Shown: positions 24,319 to 37,500 of the stretch, piece by piece
How positions within the stretch are numbered: the stretch's first letter is position 1
Layout of the letters: the number at the start of each line of letters is the position of its first letter
DNA from: Musa acuminata AAA Group
Lineage: Eukaryota > Streptophyta > Magnoliopsida > Zingiberales > Musaceae
Assembly: GCF_036884655.1 (NCBI RefSeq)
Contig: NC_088348.1
Location: forward strand, 20,034,501 to 20,098,500
Direction of reading: 5' to 3'
DNA length: 64,000 nt
The notes under the pieces: model-generated
Database searches by the model: none
What the model was told of the DNA's origin: nothing
The model's input: only the letters and a program-made list of their open reading frames with translations
Position numbers and translations under genes: made by a program

Positions 24319-25003
24319 TAAGGTAAAGGACAGTCGGGACACCGAAGGGTGTTGACAACGACGGAGAAGGATTATTGTAGAAGGTAGAAAGAGGCAGGAA
24401 ATAGGATAAGAGAAATGATGTCCGAAAATAATTTCAGAAGAGCCCAATGTTGTTGTTTGTACAACAAAAATAAATAAATAAGGCTAATAATGCAACAATA
24501 ATTTCCCTTTGCAAGCATCACTTAGAATCCCAAGTAAATTGAGACAAAACTCCAACCTACAAAAAAATAATTAGTACACAAAGGCCTCTCTCTACCTCTA
24601 CATATTAGATAGTACACACAATATGAAGGCCTATTATAGTTATCCACACGACATGTATTGTAACATTGTACCGACATGCTATGCTATGCTATTCTATTCT
24701 ATGATTGTACGTCGATACATATTGATTCGACCCGAGACCAGCATGGGTTCGATATCTGCAACATCACACCATACCTATAAGTAGAAAAAAGAAATAAAAC
24801 TTACTCTCTGAGTTAAATCCTATCGTTGTGTTAGAACTGTCTAAGAAATTACAATCTCGAGCATCATGTAAAAATGGTTAGGCGAAAGAAATAGATAGAT
24901 AGCTACTGCTCATCACTCTAACCATCTCATCTCATGGAGCATTCAGAAGCATAATGCACGACGGCTTGTGCTCGATCAGGTTCACAAGAGAGCTCAACGC
25001 TAA
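24319..25003. other. Intergenic stretch between CGS and NCS1
   Basis: AT-rich; should contain the NCS1 promoter and the CGS 3' UTR. No domain or repeat end was recognised. Confidence 0.4.
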
Positions 25004-25458
25004 TTAGATCTTGTCCAAGGCCTGAATGGTATCAGGTCTGAGATCCTCGAAACCCTCAATCCCAACACTGAACCTGACCAGGTTGTCCTTGATTCCATAT
25101 TTGGCTGCTCTTTCCGAACCGCTGAGGTCCCTGTGTAGACAAGATGACTGAGAAAACTAGCACTGGTTCTTTCGTGTGTCATCAAATATTTCGTGCCTAG
25201 TTTATATCATTCTAGCATGTGGATAGGATTCTAAGTGTTGCCAAATCCTTCGTCAATAATCTACCGTAAAATAGCGTCGACACGAGTATTACCAATAAGA
25301 CATGATGGCAGGTTGGTCTACTATGCTCTCGCAGCCTCCAAAGGAAGGGGCAAGGTACGGTATATTTAAAGAATCAACAAAATTCTTTCTAGTGTTCAAG
25401 TCTCCGGCCACCTGCATCATCAACATGTAGAGATACAAACAAACAAATCGAAAAATGC

Positions 25459-25511
<53 letters not shown>

Positions 25512-28500
25512 TGAAGGAACTTGCCTCAAAACTGACGACACCCCCGAAACCAGTCGTTTGGCGCTTGGCAATGTGATGCTCCGGGTGACTTGGAAGGCCA
25601 GGATAATAGACATGAATTATCTGGCAAAGCTGTGTGTTAGGTTTCTCACCAACAAGATTGATAAAGCAGTATAAACCAATTGGAGGTTCTTTCCTGTGCA
25701 CCATTTTTCTTTTTTGAATCAATGGGCAGAACACAAAAATTTGTGTATAAGATCCAAGATAAATTTTCAAGGCATTCCTAGAAAAAACCAAATAGCTAAC
25801 TTCCAAAAGAAATGCAGGACAAATAGACAGGCAGACTCCTGTACAACATTTAAACATGAACCTAAATGTTTCCATGTGAGGAAAGAAGCTTAACACCAGT
25901 AGGTGTTCTAAGGTGATGAAAAGCAGTGGACAAGGCATCTTGTTGCCCATGGTCATATTCTAAAATATACAAAATATTAGTTATGATCAGGTATTAGGTA
26001 AGAGCAGAAGGAGCGAGTGATGGGGATATAAATAGGAATAACCTTTGTATACGAATAAATACTAGAATATCATAATATGCAGCGGAATTAAATGGAATCA
26101 CAATCAAATAGAACACCAAGATATACGTGGAAAACCCCTTCAATGTGAAAGGTAAAAACCATGGGGCAAACTAGAGATAATCCACTATGAGAATAATGAA
26201 TATACAAATCTCAATCTCTTGCCCTAAACCCTAGCAACAATCACAAGAGAATAACTAGGATACAAGGATCACATCACTGCCAACAATATCTAAAACCTCC
26301 CCAAGTAATCACAGTAAGAGTCTACTGCAGATTCGATCTAACCTGAGATAAGAACACTGCTAGATGATTGAGAACTGCCTCTCTGCGTTGTCCTTGTCTT
26401 CTTCCCTTTCTTTCTCTTCCTTTTTTGCCTTGTTTTCCTCCTTTTCTTTCGAATCTATTAGGAACCTTTTTATGAGCTTTTGAATAATGTTTATTGAGTC
26501 TATTTAGTCCAGTTGTTTATTGAATTAGTTTGGTTCAGTTAGAGTCAAGTAGAGGTTTATTTAATATTTATTTATTATTAGAGTTCAAGTCCTGATGGAC
26601 TTTGGGTGGAACTCTATAAATAGAGATGTAACTGCTTCTTTTCAGTAATCTATGAAAAATACTATTTTTATCTTGTGACAAATTATAGGAGGTCGATCCC
26701 CTCGAAGTGATCATCCCCTTTCTCTTCTTCTTTTTTACGATAAGACTTTAGGGTCTTATCATTTGGTATCAGAGCGACGATAAGACTTTAGGGCTCTTGT
26801 TTCCGGCCAGCCTACCTGCCGCCGCTGCTGCCCAGCCGACAGCCACCACCGTCGCCATTGCCCTCCCCCCCCCACCCCCCGGTCAGCGACCTCGCTGCCC
26901 GCATCTCGCTTGAGCGAGAAGGGCCGCGGTCGTCATTTCCCAGCCAGCGGACCACCCATCGCCGCTTCTACCTTCGGTGATGCTGCCCTAGCCGCACCGC
27001 CATCGCTGCCTTACCTCGGTTGCAGCCTCGGCCACGCAATCTGTCGGCTTCACTGTTTCTGTGGTGCGATAAAAACAGAGCAGTCGCCGGTCCCTCAGCT
27101 GTCGTAGGCGCCGGTTGCCTCTACCGCCGCCGCTGCTTCTCGGCCACTTCAACGCCACCCCTCTCCTTCGTTGCCAAGCCACACCGCTGCCAGCCACCGT
27201 GCGACGACCATCGCACGCCTCCCAGCTGTCGATCCTCCTTGCTCTGCATCCGTAGTGACAGAAACAGGGCAACTCACCGGTTGCCCTTGTTCCCAAACGC
27301 GACACCGCCGACTCCTCCTTCTCCACCGCCGCTGTTGCTTCTCGGCCGCACGACCATCGCCGCCGCCACTCCCCAGCCAGCAACGTCCCCTCCTCATTGT
27401 GCTGTACCCGCCACAACCACATCCTCTCCCCTTTGAAGCCCATCTGGTCGAAAGGGGCCCCTGCCTCCCCTGCTTTCGGCCAACCCCACCACAGCCGCTG
27501 CATTCCGGCCAGCAACCACCGTCGCCGTTGCTCCCCGGCCAGCAGCCTTCCCTCCTTGATGCTCCCTGTTTAAGCGAGAAGGACCACGGCCGCTGCTTCC
27601 CGGCTAGCGGACCAACCCCCTCGTCACTTCTACCGTCGGCGATGCTGCCACAACCGCGCCACCATCGCTGCCTCCGTTGCCCCCAGCCGCACCACCGTCA
27701 CTGCCTTCCCTTGGGTCACAACCGTCGCAGTTGTAGTCACTCGACCTCCCCTCTTCGTGGCAACCACAACAGAGTAACTTTGCATTTTTTTTGCCGCAGC
27801 CACCAATCACCACAGTTCTTGGCCAGCAACCACTACCGCCACTACTCCTGGCCAACGATTAACCCCTCGTTCTGTACCAGCCGCCCTCCAACAGCGAACG
27901 CAGCAACCGCAGCAAGTATACTGCCCTGCCTCAACCCTAGCAACGCACGCAACACTGATTCTTCTTCTCAACCCCGGCCGCTTTAACGCCACCTCCCCCT
28001 TACTTAGCATATTCTACCACAACCGCAGGTTGCCATCACCACAGGTTGCCATCACCACAGCCTCAACCCCGTTGCTCGGCGATCGTCCCTTAAGTCGCAG
28101 TAGCTGCAGCCACATCGACGCAGTCGCCTTCTAGCCTCGGAGCTCTCACCCTACGCAGCGATAGAAACAGGGCAACAACTCTTCCTCTAACGTAGCGACC
28201 ACAGCACTGCCTTGGCGTCCACCTCCTCGGCAACTTCGCATCGACAGTGTTGATGCCCTTGACTGACACCAAAAACAGGAGTTGAGATTATAGATTTGCA
28301 GTCTTACGCAATGGCCACTGATAACTTGGTGAAAGCACAAATGGAAGCATTGGAAATCAGAATTGAGAACCGACTGCAAGAAACACTTAATGATTTCAAA
28401 AAGAGCCTACTGGAGAGTCTCAGCAAATTTCAACAAAATGGGGGCTCAAGTTCTACGTTGCACAGATCTAAAAATACAGGGCCCCAAGATTGTGACATAA

Positions 28501-31500
28501 ATTACTCACACATGAAGATGAAATTTCCGAGATGGAAAGATGGAGATCCGACCAATTGGATCTCTGAGGCAGAAAATTTTTTCCGTTTTCACAGAACCCC
28601 AAAAGAATCCAAGGTAGAAGTGGCCTCAATCCAGCTCGAGGGAGATGCACTCCAGTGGTACAATTGGTATGAAACTTTCCACGGAGTTCCTTCGTGGGAG
28701 TAGTTCAAAAGAGGACTTCTTGTTTGCTTTGGCCCATCCGAATATGAGAATATTGATTGCCAGCTTGCCAAAATTCGTCAGACTTCTACAACGTTAGAAT
28801 ATTAGAGTAGGTTTGAAAAATTATCAAATCAAGCTAGAGATTGGTCAGACCGACAACTTTCCATGGAGTTCCTTCGTGGGAGCAGTTCAAAAGAGGACTT
28901 CTTGTTCGCTTTGGCCCATCCGAATATGAGAATGTTGATTGCCAGCTTGCCAAAATTCATCAGACTTCTACAATGTTAGAATATCAGAGTAGGTTTGAAA
29001 AATTATCAAATCAAGCTAGAGATTGGTCAGACCGACAACTTCTGGATACATTTATTAAAGGGCTTATTCCAGAGATCCGGTGTGAAGTTAAGGCTCGTCA
29101 ACCCCGCACTATGATAGCTGCGATCTCATTTGCAAATCTACATGAGAAAAAAATTGGCAAGGAAAGATTAGCAAGGGATTTGTACTATGATAAAAATTGG
29201 AGTATAGAGCACCGATGTAAACAAGGGCAACTTCTGATGATTGAGCCAATTAGAGAGGAACCGGAAGTAAAAGAGTTGGACTCCGATCATAAAGGTATGA
29301 AAACCGATGAAGATATTGAAGCCATCACACATACAGTACATGCATTGGCTGGCTACACTAACCCACAAACTATGAAAATCGGAGGAACTTTGAAGCATCA
29401 ACCTATCACTATTTTGATTGATACAGATAACACTAATAATTTTATGGACAGGAAAGTTGCAGCCCAATTAGCCCACCACATTGAAGGCTGTGATATATTC
29501 GAAGCTGATGGACGGATTTTAACTTATGATAGCAAAGGCCAGGAATTTCTTGCAACGATTACTACACTGAAAGATCGACCTATTGCTTACACTGTCAGAA
29601 AGTGGAGACCATACTTACTTGATCAAACGGTTGTGATGCGTTACAGATAGCTTATGACTGAAGTGCTAAAAGATAAGTTCCCCGAGATTGATGCTGCTTA
29701 GCCTTGAGGACAAGGCTGATTTGAAGAGGGAGGAACTGTTAGGAACCTTTTTATGAGCTTTTGAATAATGTTTATTGAGTCTGTTTAGTCCAGTTATTTA
29801 TTGAAACGGTTTGGTTCAGTTAGAGTCAAGTAGAGGTTTATTTAATATTTATTTATTATTAGAGTTCAAGTCCTGATGGACTCTGGGTGGAACTCTATAA
29901 ATAAGGATGTAACTGCTTCTTTTCAGTAATCTATGAAAAATACTATTTTTGTCTTGTGACAAACCTTAGGAGGTCGATCTCCTCGAAGCGATCAAGGAGG
30001 GTCGATCCCCTCGAAGTGATCATCCCCTTTCTCTTCTTCTTTTTTACGATAAGACTTTAGGGTCTTATCAGAATCCCGTGGTTATTTTCTTCTCCCACGT
30101 TGCTACCCTATTTATGCCTTTTTCTGCCTCCAAAATGTAGCCACCACACCCCTCGTAATGTTAATTAGGGTTAGGTTAAGAGGGGGTGAGCTGTGGTCTG
30201 CCCAAGCCCACTATGGGCTGAATTTGTGGGATGTCAGCCCAACAACCTCCCCCTTCAGCCCATAAGAGAGGTTGTCCCATGACTCCTCAATATGAAGCCA
30301 TGCCGACCAGCTGTCGGCATATCTCCTGTCTTTCTTTTGGTAAAGTTTTTGTCAACATGCCTGCTCCGTTGTCATCTGTGTAAATTTTTTGAAGCCGCAA
30401 CTGCTTCTCTTCAAATATATTTCGAATCCAGTAGTATCTGACATCTATATGCTTTGACTTGGAATGAAACATTGGGTTCTTATACAAATGGATGACACTC
30501 TAGCTGTCACAATACACCACATAATTTTTCTGTTTCAGCCCCAATTCTTGTAAGAATTCTTTCATCTATAACATTTCTTTGCATACCTCTGTAGCAGCAA
30601 TATATTCTGCTTCTATGGTGGAGAGAGCAATACACCTTTGCAACCTGGATTGCCATGACACAGCTCCCCTTGCAAAAGTAAGTATATAACCTGAAGTAGA
30701 CTTTCTCGTATCTATATCTCTTGCCATATCTGCATCTGTGTAACCTGTCAACACATGTGGTCCACCTCTAAAGCTTAAACATACCTTAGAGCTCCCTCTG
30801 AGATATCTAAAAATCCACTTCACTACTGCCCAGTGCTCTTTACTTAGATTTGCAAGAAATCTGCTAGTAACACCAACTGCATATGCGATATCTGGCCTCG
30901 TATATACCATTGCATACATTAAACTTCCAACTGCTGAAACATAAGGAACCTTTTACATTTTCTCCTTCTCCTCATTACTTCACGGACTCTGTTTTGAGCA
31001 CAACTTGAAGTGACCTGCAAGAGGAGAACCAACTGGTTTTGCATTGCTCATACTGAATATTTCCAATATCTTCTCGATGTATTTCTCCTGTGACAACCAA
31101 ATCTTCTTATTTTTCCTGTCACGGGAAATCTGAATACCTAGTATTTGCTTTGCTAGCCCCATGTCCTTCATTGCAAAAGACTCACTCAATTCCTTCTTCA
31201 ATCTGTCAATTTTAGACATATCTTTTCTAAGAATAAGCATGTCATCAACATAAAGTAAGAAAATAATAAAATCCTCACCAAACCATTTGATGTACACACA
31301 ATGATCTGAAGTCGTTCTTTTGTATCCATTTTCTATCATAAATGAATCAAACTTTCTGTATCACTATTTTGGAGCTTGCTTTAGCCCATACAAGCTCTTC
31401 TTCAATTTACAGACAAAGTTCTCTTTACCTTTAACTTTGAAGTCTTCTGGTTGCTCCATATAAATTTCCTCCTCCAAATCCCCATGAAGGAAAGTTGTCT

Positions 31501-34500
31501 TCACATCTAACTGCTCAACCTCCAAGTCCTGACTAGCAGCAATACCAAGAGCAACACGAATATAAGACATTTTAATAACAGGAGAAAAAATCTCTTCAAA
31601 GCCAATACCTTTCTTTTGACCAAAGTCTTTCACAACCAATCTAGCTTTGTACTTTGGTTGAGAACAATATTCTTGAGTCTTCAACCTGAAAACCCACTTG
31701 TTCTTCAAGGCCTTCATTCCATTTGGTAGTAGCACCAAATCATAAGTGTGGTTCTTCTAAAGAGCATTCATCTCTTCCTACATAGCAACTAACTACTTCT
31801 CTTTCTGCTCACTTTCAACTACTTCCTGGTAACTCTCTGGTTCACCTGCATCAGTAAGCATCACATACTCATATGTAGAGTATCTTCTGGAAGGTTGACG
31901 TTGTCTAGAAGATCTTCTCAACTGAGGTTCTGTTGGAACTTGCTCTCCTACTTCTTCTTGCTCAACATGTCCTGTAGGTAGATCAACGTCAGGCTCTACG
32001 TCATCTTCCTACACATCTCCCCTATCACCCTGATATACTGGAGGAATAATTGGGTCACAATATGCTAATCCTTCTGTAGAAGTTTTGGCTGGTGCCTTCT
32101 TCTTCAAATCCTCAAAGGTTTGATCCTCAAAGAAGACCACATCTCTGCTTCTAAACATCTTCTGCTTTTCTAGATCCCAAAGCCTGTAACCAAAATGATC
32201 ATGTGAGTAACCAAGAAAAATACATTCTTTAGTCTTACCATCTAGCTTGGACCTCTCATTATCTGGAACATGTGCAAATGCACGACAACCAAACACTCTC
32301 AAATGCTTGTAGGAAACATCTTTCCCTAACCATACATGCTCTGCAACATCACCATCTAGGGTTGTACATGATGATAAGTTGATCACATCAACTGCAGTCC
32401 TCAAAGCCTCATCCCAAAACCTTTTGGGTAGCTTGGCCTGTAAAAGCATACATCTGATCTTTTCCATGATGGTGCGGTTCATCCTCTCTGCAATTGCATT
32501 ATGCTGAGGTGTACCAGGAACTATCATCTCATGTTGGATCTCATGTGACCTGCAATAGTCATTAAACAATCTTGTATACTCACCATCATTATCTGATATT
32601 ATGCATTTCAATTGCCTTTCTGTCTCCCTTTCAATCCTAGCATGAAACTCTTTGAAGACATTAATTACCTGATCTTTAGTCTTCAAAGCATAGGCCCAAA
32701 CTTTCCTGAAAAAATCATCTATAAAAGTGATAAAATAAAATGCACCACTTATACCAAGAATATCAACAGATCCACCAGGAGTTTTTGTCCTCAAAGGACC
32801 ACGTACATCTATATAAACACGATCTAAGACATGCATTTTTCTAGACAAAGCAGGACTAGCAAATGAAACTCTATGTTGTTTACCTGCCAAATAATTAATA
32901 CAAGGGTTCAGATGTATATCTCTGAAGTCTGGTAATACCTCTCTCTTGGAAAGAGCTTGTAGCCCCTTCTCGCTCATGTATCCCAGCCGCCTATGTCACA
33001 ACTCTATGCTGAAGTCTTTTTCTGTAGCATTTAACTGCTCACCATAAGCTTTAGCTTGCAACCTGTACAAAGTATGATATTTCTTTCCATTAGCTATAAC
33101 AAGAGAACCCTTACTGAGCTTCCATTGCCCTTTGTGAAATCTGTTATCATAGTCTTTATCATCTAGCCTTCCAACTGAAATTAAATTCAGCCTCAAGTCA
33201 ATCACATGTCTCACATCCTTAAGCACCAACTTGCAGCCTAGGTTGGTCTTTAAATGGATATCACCCATGCCTATGATGTCTGCCGTGTCATAGTTGCCCA
33301 TCTTGACAATACCAAAATTTCCAGACCTGTATGTAGCAAAAAACTCCCTCCGTAGTGTAGCATAATAAGAAGCATCTATGTCAATCACCCACTCAAGATC
33401 CTGACACACACAAGAAAAAATATCATCATAAGGAGACAAAATCAAATAATCACCACCCTACATTGTAGCTGTGATATTATCTTTTGACTCTATAGACTCC
33501 ACTTCTTTTCCCTTTTTCTTGCTCTTCTTAGGTTACTTACATTGGTTCTTGTAATGTCTTTTCTCACCACAATTATAGCAAACAATATCTTTTCTTGATC
33601 TTGACTTGCTTCTACCCATGCGTGAACTGCTTCTAGACTTTGACCTTCCTCTGTTCTCTGAGATAAGTGCCTGTGAATCATTCTGAGATGTTGCCGAACT
33701 CTTTCTTCTCAACTCCTCATTTAATAAACTACTTGTTACTTGACTCATAGTGACAATACCATCTGGCGCAGAATTACTGAGGGAAACCACTAGTGTCTCC
33801 CAACTTTCTGGTAATGAATTGAGAAGTAATAATGCCTGTAACTCATTATCAAGAGACATTTTCATAGAGGATAACTGGTTAGTAATACTTTGTATTTCAT
33901 TCAAATGTTCAGCAATAGAAGTACATTCTCTATATTTTAGGTTCACAAGTTTTCTGATCAAAAAAGCTTTGTTGCCGACTGTTTTTCTTTCATAGAGACT
34001 TTCCAACTTTTTCCAAAGAGAATATGCAGAAATTTCAGTAGAAATGTGGTGAAAGTCACTATCATCAAACCACTGTCGAATAAATCCAATTGTTTTTCGA
34101 TCTAACCTCTTTCACTCATCATCTCTCATAGTTATGGGTTTTGCACTATCCCCCTACAAAGGTCCATACAAATCTTTGCAACACAAGAGATCTGACATTC
34201 TTGGTTTCCATATCATCCAATTGTTTCCGTTTAAACTAATCATGCGAGAAACATTACTGGCCTCTATGTTCAAATACAAAATTAAATCACCAAAATCATT
34301 TTGTTCTGATACCAGTTGATGGGGATATAAACAGAATAACCTTTGTATATGAACAAATACTAGAAGACCATAATACGCAACGGAATTAAATGGAACCACA
34401 ATCAAATAGAACACCAAGATATACGTGGAAAATCCCTTCAATTTGAAGGGTAAAAACCACGAGGCAAACTAGAGATAATCCACTATGAGAATAATGAATA

Positions 34501-37500
34501 TACAAATCTCAATCTCTTGCCCTAAACCCTAGCAACAATCACAAGAGAATAACTGGGATATAAGGATCATGTCATTGCCAACAATATCTAAAACTTCCCC
34601 AAGTAATCACAGCAAGAGTCTACTATAGATTTGATCTAACCTGAGATGAGAACACTACTAGATAATTGAGAACAGCCTCTCTATGTTGTTCTTGTCTTCT
34701 TCCCTTTCTTTCTCTTCCTTTTCTGCCTTGTTTTCCTCCTTTTCTTTGGAATCACGTGACTGTTTTCTTTTCCCACGTTGCTGTCATATTTATGTTTTTT
34801 TCTGCCTCACACCCCCCTAATGTTAATTAAGGTTAAGTTAAGAGGGGATGAGCTGTGGGCTGCCCAAGCCCACTATGGACTGAATTTGTGGGTTGTCAGC
34901 CCAATAACGAGTAGGCGGAGATGTGATAGATGAAAATAAGAAAATCATGGAGTTGACGAAGGTGATGTAGAGAAAGAATAGAGAAATAGATGATAAGAGC
35001 TTCAGAAGAAAAGAAATTAGTCGAGAGGAGATGATGCAAAAGAGTTGGAAAGAAGAAAAAAAGCCAAAGGAGATGGAAAGGAAGTAGAGTGATGATGAGG
35101 ACATGATTGAGACTATACTATAGGGAGATGGTTGAGGAATTGAAATCTTATCCAACAAATTTTAGAGGATGTCTGCGACTCTGCTACTTAGCTAGTTAAA
35201 ATTGTTTGACTCTGCTACTTATCAAAGCTTTAAGATCGAATCTCATACTCCCCATTTATCACTTGCAAAGAAAAAAAAATAAAAGGAAAAAGAGATGATG
35301 CAATAGAGATGGAAGTGACAGGCAGGAAAAAGCAAGTGGGGAGCAGGGAGGCATGAGGTGTTGAGATTTGATTTATAGTTATCTATCTAGATAGTTATCA
35401 TGATTTAGTGGTTACAGGATGATTTCAATAACCACCTCAATCATGATCTAGTAGTGATAAGGTGATTTCAATAATTACCTCAATCTAGGTCCTATAAATA
35501 GGATCATAGTTTATGAAATAAGACAGAGTGAGTCTGTGTGCATTTGGTATCTTGTAAGTGTTCTTATCAATCCTCCTGTTTTTTAATACTACATCAGTTT
35601 TCTCTTCTTTTTACTTTATCGTAATATTCTGTTTTTTCTTTGTTCCTCCATCCTCAACACAGTATACTGAAAGAATTCATCATGCATATTCAACCAAAAT
35701 ACTGGATCCATTGGCACTATCAGACCCACCCAACTGTCAGGTGGGTGTAGCACATATGTGACAGCATGGAACACAGTACTCATCAGCTTCCATGGTTGGC
35801 CACTTGGAGCAACTGATATGGCATAGTGCCAGCACTAGATATGATAGATAGTATGCTACCACCTCATATGTAGTCCACATGGCCCATTTCAGAACACTAC
35901 TCCAGTATGTAAGGTCATAAAAGAAGCCAATACACCAAAAATCTAGCTATAAAGATGACTTCTGCAGTATTTGTAGGGTGACAAGTTCGGAAAGTATTAA
36001 AGATCTCTATAGATTCTGCAAAAGAAGACAATGAGGAGAATGTGGATTGGAAACAATTGAGTAAAGAATTCATCTCGAGGAGACTAGAGATTTGAAATGA
36101 GACCCAAGCACATGCCTTTACCTAGGGAGTCACTCTGTATCTCACAAGCCTTCATTTTCCTAGTTACAAGGACTCCCTTAGAAGGTTGTAAGATCCATGT
36201 GTCAATATAATTTTCCCCAAGGTCATGCATCCTTGGTGATTACCATCTTGAGGAGACCAACTGCAATGTGATTTTGGAACAAGGAAAGGGGTCATGTAGG
36301 TTCATGGACAAGTTGTGGAGGTTATGCCAGTCTTTCTTCATTGTTATCACCGGATGGCACCAAATGGTAAGAATTCCAAGTCGCAACCTGATGGGTACAA
36401 GGGAAAACTGAGAATTGAATAAGCGAAAATATAGTAGGCCTCCTCCAAGCAAGAAGACTGAAGGATTAAAATACTGTTAGGTGAACATTGAACATTTGCA
36501 AAATTCTTGACCATCGGTTACATGATTGACATTGGTGATTATGATGTCCTAGAACAAGGTTCACATGAAGTCTTACAAACCAACATTGACCAATTTTAGT
36601 GCCATAGTGGTTATCAGCGGCCATAGAAAACTGCTTCCCATTGAATCATGAGTGAAATCGAAATACAATTCATATTTCAGCAGAGAATTACCCAAAAATC
36701 CTAGAAGGAGAAAACACAAGGTTGCTTTCGTGTACCTTGGGATGCTTCTCTAAAAATCGGGCCATCTTTATTGCTGTACTATTCTGGTACTCTACGCGCA
36801 GATGCAGCGTCTTCATGCCTCGGAGAATCATATATGCAGCATTCTGGAAATAAGATTTTGCCAGTTAAATGAATTTTGCAAAATGTCCAATCCATTTAAG
36901 TGCAAAGATAAAGATGCAATAATACTATAGCTAATGATTTGCACATGTTTGATGTAAATCATCAGTGATCAATATTTCTCCCAAATCATTCTTAACAGGC
37001 CATGCACAACTGGCAGGGAACTAGAGAGTGACACATTGCAGCTAAAATTAAAAACTTCTTGATATCAATATGTTGCTCTGAGAACTGTCACACACAACTT
37101 GAATAAAGAGAACACAAGGGATAGGAGAATTTGCCCATGTTTTCGTAAATCTTAAAGTCTGAAGCTCACAGCTGACATCGTGTGTGTAACAAATACAAAT
37201 AATTAAGAGTCCAATGGAAATTCCCTTACAGGATTAAGAACACCACCGATAACATGATGATACTGGCGAATTTTGGAGACAAGTTCCTCAGAACCACTGA
37301 TGCAACCACCAAGCACCTAAAAAAGGTTAAATCATTTTTATATGTTAAGCAAAAACAAGAAATGAGAAAACAATTGTGTAGCTATTTTTGATGGCTTACA
37401 TCATTGTGCCCAGCAATAAACTTTGTAGCAGAATGTAAAACTAGATCACCACCCAGAGTTAATGCCTTCTGATTCACAGGTGAGGCAAAGGTACCATCTA

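Larger units (their letters stand above)
26456..30070 (+). mobile_element. Internally deleted Ty3/gypsy element nested in the copia LTR
   Basis: LTRs 26456-26761 (306 bp) and 29737-30070 (334 bp) begin TRTTAGGAACC and end GGTCTTATCA; the target duplication GAATC is perfect (26451-26455, 30071-30075). A primer-binding site TGGTATCAGAGC follows the 5' LTR at 26764-26775. Between lie a C-rich leader, gag and protease; reverse transcriptase and integrase are missing. The 3' LTR has a partial internal duplication of GTCGATCYCCTCGAAG (about 29970-30020) that explains its extra length. At 3.6 kb it is a deletion derivative that would depend on enzymes from a relative such as the Ty3 element in the PME intron. 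Confidence 0.93.
26018..30244 (-). repeat. 3' LTR of copia copy 1, split by a Ty3 insertion
   Basis: Two pieces, 26018-26455 and 30071-30244, rejoin at the GAATC target duplication of the inserted element to give about 607 bp, against 590 bp for the partner LTR at 34317-34906. Confidence 0.9.
26018..34906 (-). mobile_element. Ty1/copia LTR retrotransposon in CGS intron 8 (family A, copy 1)
   Basis: The right (5') LTR is 34317-34906. The left (3') LTR is 26018-30244, interrupted by a Ty3 element at 26456-30070. On the minus strand the LTRs run from TGTTGGGCTGA to CCCCATCA; the right one has a decayed TA start. Flanks GCGAG (26013-26017) and ACGAG (34907-34911) agree in 4 of 5 bases as an aged target duplication. 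The primer-binding site TGGTATCAGAAC (minus, 34303-34314) pairs with initiator tRNA-Met, and a purine tract lies inside the left LTR. It shares LTR and coding sequence with the copy at 39599-49260. Same orientation as the host gene. Confidence 0.92.

Noticed and set aside
25420..25956. 178-codon frame with a Ser run
   Set aside because: The Ser run is the translated (TGA)n microsatellite; only 25525-25620 within it is a real CGS exon.
27020..27986. Pro/Ser/His-rich frames of 138 and 271 codons on the plus strand and 175 codons on the minus strand
   Set aside because: Composition effect of the C-rich leader inside a retroelement; frames overlap on both strands and have no domain.
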